From contig JAFKGD010000002.1 in assembly GCA_017307855.1 (NCBI GenBank), forward strand, positions 682,001-746,000: a stretch of 64,000 nt of DNA, given 5' to 3'. The translations under genes and the position numbers were made by a program. Within the stretch, counting starts at the first letter, position 1. Every line of letters starts with the position of its first letter. Source of the DNA: Burkholderiales bacterium. GTDB taxonomy: Bacteria; Pseudomonadota; Gammaproteobacteria; Burkholderiales; Burkholderiaceae_C. Positions 16,783-25,518 of this stretch are shown piece after piece. The notes beneath the pieces were generated by a model. The model ran no database searches. It was given only the letters and a program-made list of their open reading frames with translations, and was not told where the DNA came from.

Positions 16783-19470
16783 TCATTTCCTGTCAGGGAA
16801 TTCGAACTTCAGGTTCTCCGACGCATCGCTTTTCTGGATGTCGATGTAGCCGTTCGCATCAGTGGCTCCCTCAAGAACACTGCCGTCAGAGCGTGTGGCT
16901 CTCCAACGGCTGTTGGCGATGGGTGCGCCAGCACGATCGACAAGTTGGTACTTGTCATCGAAACGTGCATCCGGCATCTCGTTGAGATGCGCGGCCCGCC
17001 CTTTGGGGCCGTTGAGGGCGTGCTGCTCTGCGTTGACCGTGAAATGGCCCAGAGTCAGCAGATCAAAACCCTGCGGGGTGACCTCAAGACAGGTGGAACC
17101 GACCGTCAGCCGGATACCCTTCCTGGCCTTGAGTTCCAGCCAGTCATCCAGGGATGCAATCTCGACCTGCTGCTGAGCTGTCATCAGAAGTCGCGCGTTC
17201 TGCGCCTGCAGTTCGAGGTCGCCATTCGACGTGACGAGCCGCATGCCTCGTTGTGCCAGCATGCGGATCGACTTCCCGGCGCTGACCAGAAAGTTGATGC
17301 CCGCGCTGATGGTGGTATGCATGCGGCTGATCAAGGCGGCATGCGCCCCTGCCGATATCTGCGCGTCATGCCGTGCAGAGATGGCGACCCCCGCGCTACC
17401 GGCAAGCGCTAGGTGCGGGGCGGCCAGTTCTGACAAGGCCTCGCCTTGTGTCCCGGCCAGTTGCTGGAGCTGCAGGCGCAACTGCCTCAGCACCTCCAGT
17501 TGATCGTCGGGCTCTTGCACTCTTAGTTGAACGGCCGCCTGTGCGTGCGATTCGAGCTGTTGCAGTGCTTCATCGAGCAACCGGAGGACCTCCTGCATCT
17601 CCTTCATGCCGCCGGCTGCGGCCTGCCGGGGGTAAGTGGTCAGCAGCAGGCCGAGCGCCGCGCGCAGGGCTCCATGTCCATCGGTGCGCAACTCGGCCCC
17701 TTCGCCTCGCGCATCCTTGCGCCCCAACTGGTCCTCGATGCGCGTGATGTACCCCAGGCTCAGGCTGGAGTGCTGGTGATCGCTCTTGAGCTGCACCTGG
17801 ATCTCGCCGCGCGTGTCGTCCATCGCCAGATGGTTGCTGCGCCCGGCGGCGCTGTTGCCACCGCCCTCTCCCAACTCGCGGGTCCGGAAGCCGGCCAATG
17901 CGTGCTGGCCGGGTAGTTGCCAGCCCGGCAGGTTGGCGCCGTCGTGCAGGCTGCCGGTGACGACGGGCAGGTCGGGGTCGCCCCCGTAGTACTCGATGGT
18001 GACCTCCTGCCCCACACGGGGCAAGAAGAGCGCGCCCTGCTGGTTGCCGGCCCAGGGCTGGACCACGCGCAGCCACGGGCTGGCCGTGCCGTCCCGTGGC
18101 TGGCCGCGCTGCCACGGTTCCCAGACTTTGATGCGACCCAGGTGATCGGTGTGCACCTGGCCGTCGTGGGGGCCGACGACGAAGCCGACTTCAGGCCCGG
18201 CCACGCGCGGCTTGGCGCGCGTGAGTGCGGGGCGCAGTGGAGCGCGCGTGGGCTGTGTGGTGAAGCGGGTATGCACGGCCCAGCCGGCCGATGCAGGGCC
18301 CGGCTGGCTTTCCTGGCCGGGGGCGCGTACGCTCAGGTGGGCCCACAGGATGAGGTGTTCGGCGTTGGCCGCGGCCTGCCGGTGCCCTTCGAGGTGGAAG
18401 GTGCGCCCGGGCACGAGGCCGCGGATGTGGCCCTGACCTTCGGCGCGTTCGGCGTGTTGCTGCTGGCCTTCGTGGCGGATGCGGGCGAGCCAGCGGGCCA
18501 GATCGCGGCTGCGGGTGTGGGCCTGGGGGTCGCGGCCGGCGTCGGGCTGGCTCCACAGGGCGCCGCCGGGGGCTCCGGCCACGCGCCAGTGGTAGGCCTC
18601 CAGCGGCTGGTGGCTGGCACCGTTGGCCACGGCGCCGGCGCTAGCTACCAGCTCTTGCCCGGGGCGGGTGTAGTCGTGGTCGCGGGTTTCCCAGCGGGTG
18701 GGGATCTGGCGGCGCGTGGTGGCGAAGGCGTGGATGTATTCGCGGTCGATGCGGTGGCCGGGCGGGTGGATGGGGATGCGGTGGTAGGGCCCAGGCGCAT
18801 CGGCGTCGGCTTTGCCGAAGGGCTGGAAGGCGGCGTTGTGGTCCGACAGGATCAGGCGGTGGGTCTGGCCCTCGTGCTCGAAGTGGAAGTTGATGCCGCT
18901 TTGCTCCATCAGGCGGCAGCAGAAGTCCCAGTCGTTCTCGCCCCACTGGGTGATGCGGTCCATGGGCGGGTAGGTTTCGATCAGGCGCTTGTCCACGGGC
19001 CAGGGGTAGTGGCCAAGCACGGCACCCAGCACGTCGATGACGCTCATGTCGTGGAAGGCGTGGTTTCGCCACCCCAGGCTGGCCTGCCAGACGCCGGGGC
19101 GCAGCACGATCTCGAGTTGCAGGTGGCGCGCGTCGGCGTCGAGGAAGCGGGTTTCGGCGACCACGCCGCTGATCTCGCGCACACCGGCGCCGATGCCGGC
19201 GCGGCCTGAGGCGCCCCGGGCACCGGCTTCGAAGGTGCCGGCGCCTTCAAGTTCGAGGTGCACGGTGAGCGGCTGGCCGATGAGCCGCTGTTCGTCGATG
19301 TGCCAGGGGGGCAGGCCCGGTTCGCGCTCGGGGGTCTGTACCACCACGCGGTATTCGAAGAGGCTGTTGACGGCTTCTTCGCCTTCGAGCGAGAGGACTT
19401 CGAGAGGCGGGATGTCGTCCTGGTCGAGGATGGCGCCGCTCAGTGACAGGGCGCGTGAAACTGGCAACAT
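16783..19470 (-). CDS. vgrG: T6SS spike protein VgrG (TssI)
   Basis: An 895-aa VgrG, the trimeric spike capped by PAAR and carried on the Hcp tube. The gp27-like N-terminal part (SLFEYRVVVQTPE, then IDVLGAVLGHY and NDWDFCCRLMEQSGINFHFEHE) is followed by the gp5/OB region (WLRVVQPWAGNQQGALFLPRVGQEV with EYYGGDPDLPVVTGSLHD). A DUF2345-type beta-helix extension comes next (ITSNGDLELQAQNARLLMTAQQ-like repeats). About 60 C-terminal residues (KYQLVDRAGAPIANSRWRAT, then DANGYIDIQKS) form a small beta domain seen in effector-carrying VgrGs and are a candidate cargo adaptor. The lipase/immunity pair directly downstream is the likely cargo. Confidence 0.95.
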   Translation of the reverse strand: MLPVSRALSLSGAILDQDDIPPLEVLSLEGEEAVNSLFEYRVVVQTPEREPGLPPWHIDEQRLIGQPLTVHLELEGAGTFEAGARGASGRAGIGAGVREISGVVAETRFLDADARHLQLEIVLRPGVWQASLGWRNHAFHDMSVIDVLGAVLGHYPWPVDKRLIETYPPMDRITQWGENDWDFCCRLMEQSGINFHFEHEGQTHRLILSDHNAAFQPFGKADADAPGPYHRIPIHPPGHRIDREYIHAFATTRRQIPTRWETRDHDYTRPGQELVASAGAVANGASHQPLEAYHWRVAGAPGGALWSQPDAGRDPQAHTRSRDLARWLARIRHEGQQQHAERAEGQGHIRGLVPGRTFHLEGHRQAAANAEHLILWAHLSVRAPGQESQPGPASAGWAVHTRFTTQPTRAPLRPALTRAKPRVAGPEVGFVVGPHDGQVHTDHLGRIKVWEPWQRGQPRDGTASPWLRVVQPWAGNQQGALFLPRVGQEVTIEYYGGDPDLPVVTGSLHDGANLPGWQLPGQHALAGFRTRELGEGGGNSAAGRSNHLAMDDTRGEIQVQLKSDHQHSSLSLGYITRIEDQLGRKDARGEGAELRTDGHGALRAALGLLLTTYPRQAAAGGMKEMQEVLRLLDEALQQLESHAQAAVQLRVQEPDDQLEVLRQLRLQLQQLAGTQGEALSELAAPHLALAGSAGVAISARHDAQISAGAHAALISRMHTTISAGINFLVSAGKSIRMLAQRGMRLVTSNGDLELQAQNARLLMTAQQQVEIASLDDWLELKARKGIRLTVGSTCLEVTPQGFDLLTLGHFTVNAEQHALNGPKGRAAHLNEMPDARFDDKYQLVDRAGAPIANSRWRATRSDGSVLEGATDANGYIDIQKSDASENLKFEFPDRK

Positions 19471-19479
19471 GACAGCCCC

Positions 19480-21015
19480 TTATCGCAGCAGAGACCGTCG
19501 GACGAAGATTTCTTCGTCGTTACCGAATCCGGTCTGATCCGAGTTCGAGTAGCTGAACGTTTTTGCGTAGCCGATCCAGAACGAGTCGATGCGCGGCACC
19601 TCCAGTTCCAGAACCACCGACTGCAGGTTTCTTGCATCGGGGATGCTCGCCTCGAGCGCGTGCCTGGCATTCGTCGTGAGGCGGTAGAGCTGAGGCGACA
19701 CTCCAGCTAGAACGACGGAAAACACCTTTGGTGTTCCATCGATTTCCCACTCCGTCGCCTCGTTCAAACGCACTTGCCGAGCAGCTAACGGTTCACTTTC
19801 GCTGAATGCATAGACATCGATAGAGCCGCGCCTGTCTGATGCTGTGGATGTCACCGTGATGGATATCGGCCGCTGCTTCTCAGACGTCTCTGGATAATTT
19901 TTCGTACTGACAACTCGCAGCCGCGCAGAGGTGTCGTTTCCTGAGCGCAGGATCAACGTTCCCTTGCCGGCTCCGCTTTCTACGACAGTCCATCGACCAC
20001 TCGCCCGCAGTGAGCCCAGGCCGCTCGATCCCCGCCATTCGAATGTTCCGTCTCGCAAGAGCACCAAATCCTGAGGCTCTTCGGAGTAGCCGAATTTCCT
20101 TCGACCTTCGTACCGCCCGGCCAGCCACAGCGCATTGGCAGGTGGCATCGGAATTTTCATGTCGTCGAACAGCAGACGCTCAAGTCCGAGTGATTTGGCC
20201 AATGGCTTCAGCGCAGCGGGAAACGCCGAGTCCATCGACGGCTCTTCAGGCAGCAGATCACCTTCGTAATAGCGCTTGCCTGGTAGAAGACAGCTTTGCA
20301 GAGACTGTCGAAATGCCGGACTCTCCGGCTTGTAGTTCACCAAGTACTTCCTCATCTCGGCGACTCGCTTTGGCAGTAACGTTGCCCAAGCACCGGTGGC
20401 AGCGAGCGGGTCGCACATCAGGTACCGCGCGACAACCTCAGCCTGACTGCGTGTATCGCGAGCATCAGCGCCAGTCGCGCATTGGCGCGGTATCCGCATG
20501 ACCCCGAAATCGAGCAAACTCGTCCACTCACTGTCCGAGAACCACTTCATTGCTTCGACGATGAGTGCACCGTAAGAGTCGGGCTCCACAACGTTGAAAC
20601 ACAGCGATTCGAAAGACTGTTTCGTGGCTTGCAACGAGAAGCGAATGACGTCCGGCTTCATTGAGTCCAGAGCCGTCCTGGCAACACTTGGCTCAAACGG
20701 ATAGCCCTTCTGCTGCACCAGACGCAAGGGCTCAAGTTGCCCCCGATAAGCCAGCTCTCGGACCAGGTCCACCTGCCAGGGCTTTGCGGTTTCAGTCGCT
20801 GTATGAGTAGGCAGGAGCGCATCGAGAGTCTTCATGTCCTTGGCCCAGATCGCATCCCAAAGAGCACGCTTGTCGGGCTCCGATCCACTGGCACTCCCCG
20901 TATCGCTTGCCTGCGATGCAGGCTCAGCGGCAACCTGCAAGTGCAGACAGGCAAGTGTCGTAAAGACGAGAACTACCCCGCGCAAGTTGCTTCGAAAACA
21001 GTCATTCCAACTCAT
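19480..21015 (-). CDS. Exported protein of unknown function between PAAR and vgrG
   Basis: A 511-aa protein with an N-terminal signal peptide (hydrophobic VVLVFTTLACLHLQVAA, probable cleavage near AEP) and a good ribosome site, GGAGA, before ATG 21015. After the signal, residues about 50-150 consist of helical pairs (LWDAIWAKDMKTLDALLP, then LVRELAYRGQLEPLRLVQQKG) that resemble degenerate ankyrin repeats. The C-terminal half is beta-rich, with a lipocalin- or META-like stretch near ALWLAGRYEGRRKF to SGRWTVVESG. It lies 9 bases before vgrG and 28 after the PAAR gene. No family is recognised. A periplasmic immunity or accessory role is possible; a toxin role is less likely because of the Sec signal. 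Confidence 0.6.
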   Translation of the reverse strand: MSWNDCFRSNLRGVVLVFTTLACLHLQVAAEPASQASDTGSASGSEPDKRALWDAIWAKDMKTLDALLPTHTATETAKPWQVDLVRELAYRGQLEPLRLVQQKGYPFEPSVARTALDSMKPDVIRFSLQATKQSFESLCFNVVEPDSYGALIVEAMKWFSDSEWTSLLDFGVMRIPRQCATGADARDTRSQAEVVARYLMCDPLAATGAWATLLPKRVAEMRKYLVNYKPESPAFRQSLQSCLLPGKRYYEGDLLPEEPSMDSAFPAALKPLAKSLGLERLLFDDMKIPMPPANALWLAGRYEGRRKFGYSEEPQDLVLLRDGTFEWRGSSGLGSLRASGRWTVVESGAGKGTLILRSGNDTSARLRVVSTKNYPETSEKQRPISITVTSTASDRRGSIDVYAFSESEPLAARQVRLNEATEWEIDGTPKVFSVVLAGVSPQLYRLTTNARHALEASIPDARNLQSVVLELEVPRIDSFWIGYAKTFSYSNSDQTGFGNDEEIFVRRSLLR

Positions 21016-21043
21016 GAGCTTTTCTCCCTGTTTACGAAATTGA

Positions 21044-21325
21044 TCAACCCACATACCGCTTGACCGAGCCGACGAGCACGCATCCGCATTCGGTGCGGTG
21101 CCCTTCCAGCGCCACCGGCACGCCGTCGATGAGGTATTTGTCCGTGCCTTCGACGATGGGGTTGACGCCATGGGGTCTGCCACCGGGGTAGCGCTGCGGG
21201 CAATCGACCGAATCGCCGTTGCGTGCCACGGCTCGGCCATCGACGCTGCTGCGCGGCGATCCGGATATCACCCGCGCCCCGGCATGGCTGCCGCCGTCGC
21301 CCACCACGATGATTCGTCTGGTCAT
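21044..21325 (-). CDS. PAAR-domain spike tip protein
   Basis: A 93-aa stand-alone PAAR protein that sharpens the VgrG tip and can link effectors to it. The whole chain is one PAAR domain: VGDGGSHAGARVISGS, then VARNGDSVDCPQR and a final GHRTECGCVLVGS. His14, Cys42, His76 and Cys80 are the probable zinc ligands. There is no C-terminal toxin extension. It starts 34 bases after the tssK stop and precedes the exported unknown and vgrG, forming a tip-loading block. Confidence 0.9.
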   Translation of the reverse strand: MTRRIIVVGDGGSHAGARVISGSPRSSVDGRAVARNGDSVDCPQRYPGGRPHGVNPIVEGTDKYLIDGVPVALEGHRTECGCVLVGSVKRYVG

Positions 21326-21359
21326 GGCATGGCTCCGTTCGTGAGCTGATTGCGACCCC

Positions 21360-22730
21360 TCACTCCCGCACCCCCCACAGCTCCACCGCCAGCCCCGGTA
21401 TCTCCCCCGCCACGTGCAGCGCCATCCCGCCGTGCGTGACGAGTTGCTGCCACAGCGCGCCCCGTGGCTCGATCTGGAAGTACACGGTGCCGGCCGAATA
21501 CGGGATCTGCCGCGGCGGCACGGGCAGGCTGGCCAGGTGCAGGCCGGGCAGGTGCAGGCGCACGAGTTCGGGCAGGCGTTCGGCGGGGCCGAACTTGGCT
21601 TGCGCGGGGAACTGCGTGGCCAGTTGTTCGAGCGGCAGCTGCGCGCGCACGGTGAGCACCAGGGCCTGGAAGCCGGCCAGCGTGGCCGGGTCGACGCTGG
21701 CGGTGCGCAGGCCGTGCGGCTTGACGGCCAGCTCGATGCGCTGGGCGCTGCGCACCAGCACGGCGTTGAGCAGCTCGCGCACTTCCTCGACCAGCGGCTT
21801 GAAGCTGGCATAGGGGTTGGCGTGGTCGTAGCGCGGGGCGTCGGCGGGGCGGCGGGTGCCGGGTCGCGCGTAGGTAGACAGCTCGGCGCCGAGGGTGCGC
21901 AGCAGGCGGTGCAGTTGCTCGGGCGGCGCGTCCTTCACGGCCAGCAGCGCATCGAGTTCGGCCTCGTAGCGATTGAGCAGCTGGAGCATGAGGTAGTCGC
22001 CCACCTCGGCGGCCTGGGCGCCCTGCCCTTGCGCGCCCGTCAGCCGGTCGGCCAGCGACTGGGCGCGCAGCCGCGCCGTGCCGTGCAGCTGGCTGGCCCA
22101 TTCGAGCAACATGGCGCTGGCGCCCAGCACGTTGACGGGGGGCAGCAGGTTGGGCTCGATCTCGATGCTGCCGTCGCCGCGGATGGCGGTGACGCGCGCC
22201 AGCGGCAGGCCCATCCAGGCGCTGGTGAGTTCCTTGTGCGGCAAGAGGCGCAGGCGCAGCTGGCCGAGCTGCACGGGCCGCGGCCCCTGGCCGATGGAGT
22301 TGGCGTCGCGCAGTTCCACGTCGTGCACGCTGTTGCGGGCCAGCGAGCCGGTGGCCTCGCGCATCTGGCCGTCGGGGCCGGTTTCGCCGAAGGTGGTTTC
22401 CTCGCCGTTGGGCACGCGGCTGGGCAGGGCGAGGTAGATGACCTCCTGCAGGTGCTCTGGCCGCACGGCCAGCGGCGGGGGCGGCGGGCTTTCTGCGGGC
22501 ACGCTGAAGGGCGTGCCGTCGCTGAAGAGGCCGGTGGCCGAAGACAGCACGAGCTTGCCCAGGCCCAGCGATTCGGGGTCGATGCGGTAGTGCGAGAAGC
22601 CCCAGAAAAAAGGCGACAGCGGCACCGCGCGCCGGTGCGCGAAATGTTCGAGGTAGCGTTCCTGTTGCTGGAAGAGCTGCGGCAGCAGGAAGAGCCCTTC
22701 GCTCCAGACGACTTTGTGGTTCCAGCTCAT
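21360..22730 (-). CDS. tssK: T6SS baseplate subunit TssK
   Basis: A 456-aa TssK (ImpJ/VasE), the trimeric baseplate protein that docks to the TssM/TssL membrane complex. The start MSWNHKVVWSEGLFLLPQ is the family hallmark, followed by QQERYLEHFAHRRA and FFWGFSHYRID. The end carries the RVPLPPRQIPY-like shoulder region and closes with VAGEIPGLAVELWGV. ATG at 22730 begins the conserved motif exactly; a longer upstream frame is not supported. It lies 46 bases after the tssJ stop. Confidence 0.95.
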   Translation of the reverse strand: MSWNHKVVWSEGLFLLPQLFQQQERYLEHFAHRRAVPLSPFFWGFSHYRIDPESLGLGKLVLSSATGLFSDGTPFSVPAESPPPPPLAVRPEHLQEVIYLALPSRVPNGEETTFGETGPDGQMREATGSLARNSVHDVELRDANSIGQGPRPVQLGQLRLRLLPHKELTSAWMGLPLARVTAIRGDGSIEIEPNLLPPVNVLGASAMLLEWASQLHGTARLRAQSLADRLTGAQGQGAQAAEVGDYLMLQLLNRYEAELDALLAVKDAPPEQLHRLLRTLGAELSTYARPGTRRPADAPRYDHANPYASFKPLVEEVRELLNAVLVRSAQRIELAVKPHGLRTASVDPATLAGFQALVLTVRAQLPLEQLATQFPAQAKFGPAERLPELVRLHLPGLHLASLPVPPRQIPYSAGTVYFQIEPRGALWQQLVTHGGMALHVAGEIPGLAVELWGVRE

Positions 22731-22776
22731 GCGATGCGATGTTGGGTGGGGAAGTGGCGGAGCGTGGGGCGGTTGC

Positions 22777-23355
22777 TCAGTCGACGAGCTCGATGCGCAC
22801 GCCGGCTTCGTCGACCGTGACGGACAGGCGCGCCTTGCCGCGCGGCAGCACGGCACGCATCCACGACGCCTCGGGCGCTTCGGGCAGCGCCTGCACGGCG
22901 CGCCATTGGCGGGTGTCGATTTCGCGGTAGCCGGCCAGCACGCCGATGGCCGTGGCGTCGGCGTGGGCGCGGCGCTGCAGGCGACGCGTCTCGCCGGGGC
23001 GCAGCAGGTAGTCCTGCCGCGAGAGCAGGTCGGCCTGCAGTACCGCCTTGTCGTTGCCGGCCAGACTGAAGTAGTCGGCCGCCTCGAAGGCGGCGGCCGT
23101 GCGCAGTTCGTAGATGCGCACCTGCACGGGCGCGGGCCGGCCCTGCGTGTCGAGGTTGACGCGCAGGGCCGCCGATACCTTCACGTCCAGGTTCGGGGCT
23201 TCCTTGGCCGGTGCGTCGCCGCCGGAGCTGCTCGCGCAGCCGGCGAAGAGCAGCAGCAGGCAGAACAGCGCCACCAGCGGCATCGCGCGGCCGACGACGG
23301 GCGCGCCGACGCGCAGGCCGGCCGCGGCAGCAATGGCATGGCGGCGGCCGGGCAT
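22777..23355 (-). CDS. tssJ: T6SS outer-membrane lipoprotein TssJ
   Basis: A 192-aa TssJ (VasD/Lip) lipoprotein that anchors TssM to the outer membrane. A hydrophobic run ends in the lipobox LFAGC, with lipidated Cys40 if translation starts at 23355. It is followed by the beta-sandwich with VQVRIYELRTAAAFEAADYFSL and DLLSRQDYLLRPGE, both strongly typical of TssJ. ATG at 23355 overlaps the hcp stop (TGATG). An internal ATG at 23283 would leave a 15-residue leader without positive charge and is less convincing. Confidence 0.93.
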   Translation of the reverse strand: MPGRRHAIAAAAGLRVGAPVVGRAMPLVALFCLLLLFAGCASSSGGDAPAKEAPNLDVKVSAALRVNLDTQGRPAPVQVRIYELRTAAAFEAADYFSLAGNDKAVLQADLLSRQDYLLRPGETRRLQRRAHADATAIGVLAGYREIDTRQWRAVQALPEAPEASWMRAVLPRGKARLSVTVDEAGVRIELVD

Positions 23356-23840
23356 CAGGCTTCCTTGTTGCCCTTGATGTCGTAGCCCGCGGTGACCGCG
23401 CCGCCCGAGCCGCCCTGCTGGTTCTGCACGGTGTATTCCTGCTTGACCTTGGCGAACGACAGGGCCACGGTCTCGCGCGAGCGGTTGTTGTCGGTGTTCG
23501 AGCCGGTGGGCGACACCAGCGTCACGATGACGTCGCTCATGGTGATCTTCAGGTACTCCAGCGGGTTGCCGCCGGCCTTGCGCACCGTGAGCACGGCTTC
23601 GGGAATGTGCTTGCCGGTCAGGCAGAACTTCATGAGGTTGGGCGAAGCGCGGTCGACGTTGTGCACGAAGGTGAGGTCGTCCACCTTGGCCTTGCCGGCA
23701 CCGCCGCCGGAGCCGGCGTGCATGGTGGACTCCTGCGAGATGCGCCAGGTCCAGTCGAGCACCTCGATCTCGTTCTTGTGGGACGCATCGGCGCTCTCGC
23801 CGTCGATGCCGTTGATCTTCAGAAAAATGTCTTGAGCCAT
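23355..23840 (-). CDS. hcp: T6SS tube protein Hcp (TssD)
   Basis: A 161-aa Hcp that stacks as hexamers to form the inner tube. Family segments seen are MAQDIFLKINGIDGES, EIEVLDWTWRISQ, a Gly-rich loop (AGSGGGAGKAKVDDLTFVH) and the late LSFAKVKQEYTVQ. Length is normal and no C-terminal toxin is fused. It follows tssC after a 125-base gap that contains a large potential RNA structure. Confidence 0.95.
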   Translation of the reverse strand: MAQDIFLKINGIDGESADASHKNEIEVLDWTWRISQESTMHAGSGGGAGKAKVDDLTFVHNVDRASPNLMKFCLTGKHIPEAVLTVRKAGGNPLEYLKITMSDVIVTLVSPTGSNTDNNRSRETVALSFAKVKQEYTVQNQQGGSGGAVTAGYDIKGNKEA

Positions 23841-23899
23841 GGGGGCCTCCTTGAGTTGACGTTGGGGTTGACGAAACGGAAAGAAGAAGCGCGCAGTTG

Positions 23900-23954
23900 C
23901 ACCGCAGGCCGGGCAACTACCCGACCGGCCCGGCGATGGCGCCGGGCTGCGGTG
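23900..23954 (-). other. GC-rich stem-loop in the tssC-hcp gap
   Basis: Two nested elements are seen. A perfect 7-bp hairpin pairs 23929-23935 (CCCGGCG) with 23940-23946 (CGCCGGG) around a four-base loop. A perfect 8-bp outer stem pairs 23900-23907 (CACCGCAG) with 23947-23954 (CTGCGGTG). No T-run follows on the minus strand, so it is not a standard intrinsic terminator. It may stabilise or process the downstream hcp message so that Hcp is made in excess. That role is inferred. Confidence 0.5.
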
Positions 23955-23965
23955 GAGTCAGGGGA

Positions 23966-25462
23966 TCAGGCCGCTTCCTTGATGGACGGCAGCTTGGCCA
24001 CCAGCCGCAGGCTCACGGTGAGGCCTTCGAGCTGGAAGTGCGGGCGCAGGAAGAACTTGGCGTTGTAGTAGCCGGGGTTGCCCTCGATCTCTTCCACCAC
24101 CACTTCGGCCGCGGCCAGCGGGCGGCGGGCCTTGGTCTCCTGGCTGGAGTTGGCGGGGTCGGCGTCGACGTAGTTCATGATCCACTCGTTGAGCCAGCGC
24201 TGCATGTCTTCGCGCTCACGGAAGGTGCCGATCTTGTCGCGCACGATGCACTTGAGGTAGTGCGCGAAACGTGTGCTGGCGAACAGGTAGGGCAGGCGGG
24301 CCGAGAGGTTGGCGTTGGCCGTGGCGTCGGCGTCCACGTATTCCTGGGGCTTTTGCAGCGACTGCGCGCCGATGAAGGTGGCGCTGTCCGAGCCCTTGCG
24401 GTGCACCAGCGGGATGAAGCCGGCGCGCGCCAGTTCGGCCTCGCGGCGATCGGACACGGCGATCTCGGTGGGGCACTTCATGTCGAAGCCGCCGTCGTCG
24501 GTGGGGAAGGTGTGGCAGGGCAGGCTTTCCACCGTGCCGCCCGACTCGACGCCGCGGATCATGGTGCACCAGCCGTAGAGCTTGAAGCTGCGGTTGATGT
24601 TGACCGCCATGGCGTAGGCGGCGTTGGCCCAGATGTAGCGGCGGTGGTCGGCGCCGTCGGTCTCCTCCTCGAAGTCGAACTCGTCCACGGGGTTGGTGCG
24701 CACGCCATACGGCAGGCGCGCGAGGAAGCGCGGCATGGCCAGACCCACGTAGCGCGCGTCCTCGGTGGCGCGCAGGCTGTTCCAGGCGGCGTGCTCGATG
24801 TTGCTGGTGATCTTGGCCAGGTCGCGCGGGTTGGCCAGTTCCTGCCAGGTTTCCATCTGCAGGTTGGCCGGAGAGGCGCCGGCGATGAAGGGCGCGTGCG
24901 CCGCCGCCGAGATCTTGGCGATGGCGCCCAGCAGTTCGACGTCGGGCGGCGTGTGGTCGAAGTAGTAGTCGGCCACGAGGCAGCCGTAGGGCTCGCCGCC
25001 GAGCTGGCCGTATTCCTCTTCGTAGAGGCGCTTGAAGAGGGGGCTCTGGTCCCAGGCGATGCCCTTGTAGCGGCGCATGGTGCGGCGCAGCTCGTCCTTG
25101 CCCAGGTCCATGAAGCGGATCTTGAGCTTCTCGTCGGTTTCGGTGTTGCTCACCAGGTGCGAGAGGCCGCGCCACGCCGACTCGACTTTCTGGAAGTCTT
25201 CGTGGTGCAGGATGAGGTTGATCTGCTCGGTGAGCTTGCGGTCGATCTCGGCGATGACGGCCTGGATGCTGCTGTAGGCGTCGTCGCTCATGGTCACGGT
25301 GTTGGCGAGCGCCTGTTCGGCCAGGGTGCGCACCGCCGCTTCGACGGCGCCGCGCTGCTCGTCGCCCTTGGGCTTGAACTCGCGGTCGAGCAGTTCATTG
25401 AAGGCGTCGGGGCTGTCGATGACGACATTGCGCTCGCGGGCGGCTTCGAGGATGGCATTCAT
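23966..25462 (-). CDS. tssC: T6SS sheath large subunit TssC
   Basis: A 498-aa TssC (ImpC/VipB) that forms the contractile sheath with TssB. Seen are LILHHEDFQKVESAWRGL near residue 80, RRTMRRYKGIAWDQSPLF, then EEYGQLGGEPYGCLVADYYF. The highly conserved PRFLARLPYG and the C-terminal LVAKLPSI end are also present. Length and start are standard. The 56-base gap to tssB is short, so the pair is co-transcribed. Confidence 0.97.
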   Translation of the reverse strand: MNAILEAARERNVVIDSPDAFNELLDREFKPKGDEQRGAVEAAVRTLAEQALANTVTMSDDAYSSIQAVIAEIDRKLTEQINLILHHEDFQKVESAWRGLSHLVSNTETDEKLKIRFMDLGKDELRRTMRRYKGIAWDQSPLFKRLYEEEYGQLGGEPYGCLVADYYFDHTPPDVELLGAIAKISAAAHAPFIAGASPANLQMETWQELANPRDLAKITSNIEHAAWNSLRATEDARYVGLAMPRFLARLPYGVRTNPVDEFDFEEETDGADHRRYIWANAAYAMAVNINRSFKLYGWCTMIRGVESGGTVESLPCHTFPTDDGGFDMKCPTEIAVSDRREAELARAGFIPLVHRKGSDSATFIGAQSLQKPQEYVDADATANANLSARLPYLFASTRFAHYLKCIVRDKIGTFREREDMQRWLNEWIMNYVDADPANSSQETKARRPLAAAEVVVEEIEGNPGYYNAKFFLRPHFQLEGLTVSLRLVAKLPSIKEAA

Positions 25463-25518
25463 GGGAGAAGTCCTTTGCGGGTGATCGGGGGTGTCGGGTC
25501 AGGTCGGCGGGCGCACGC

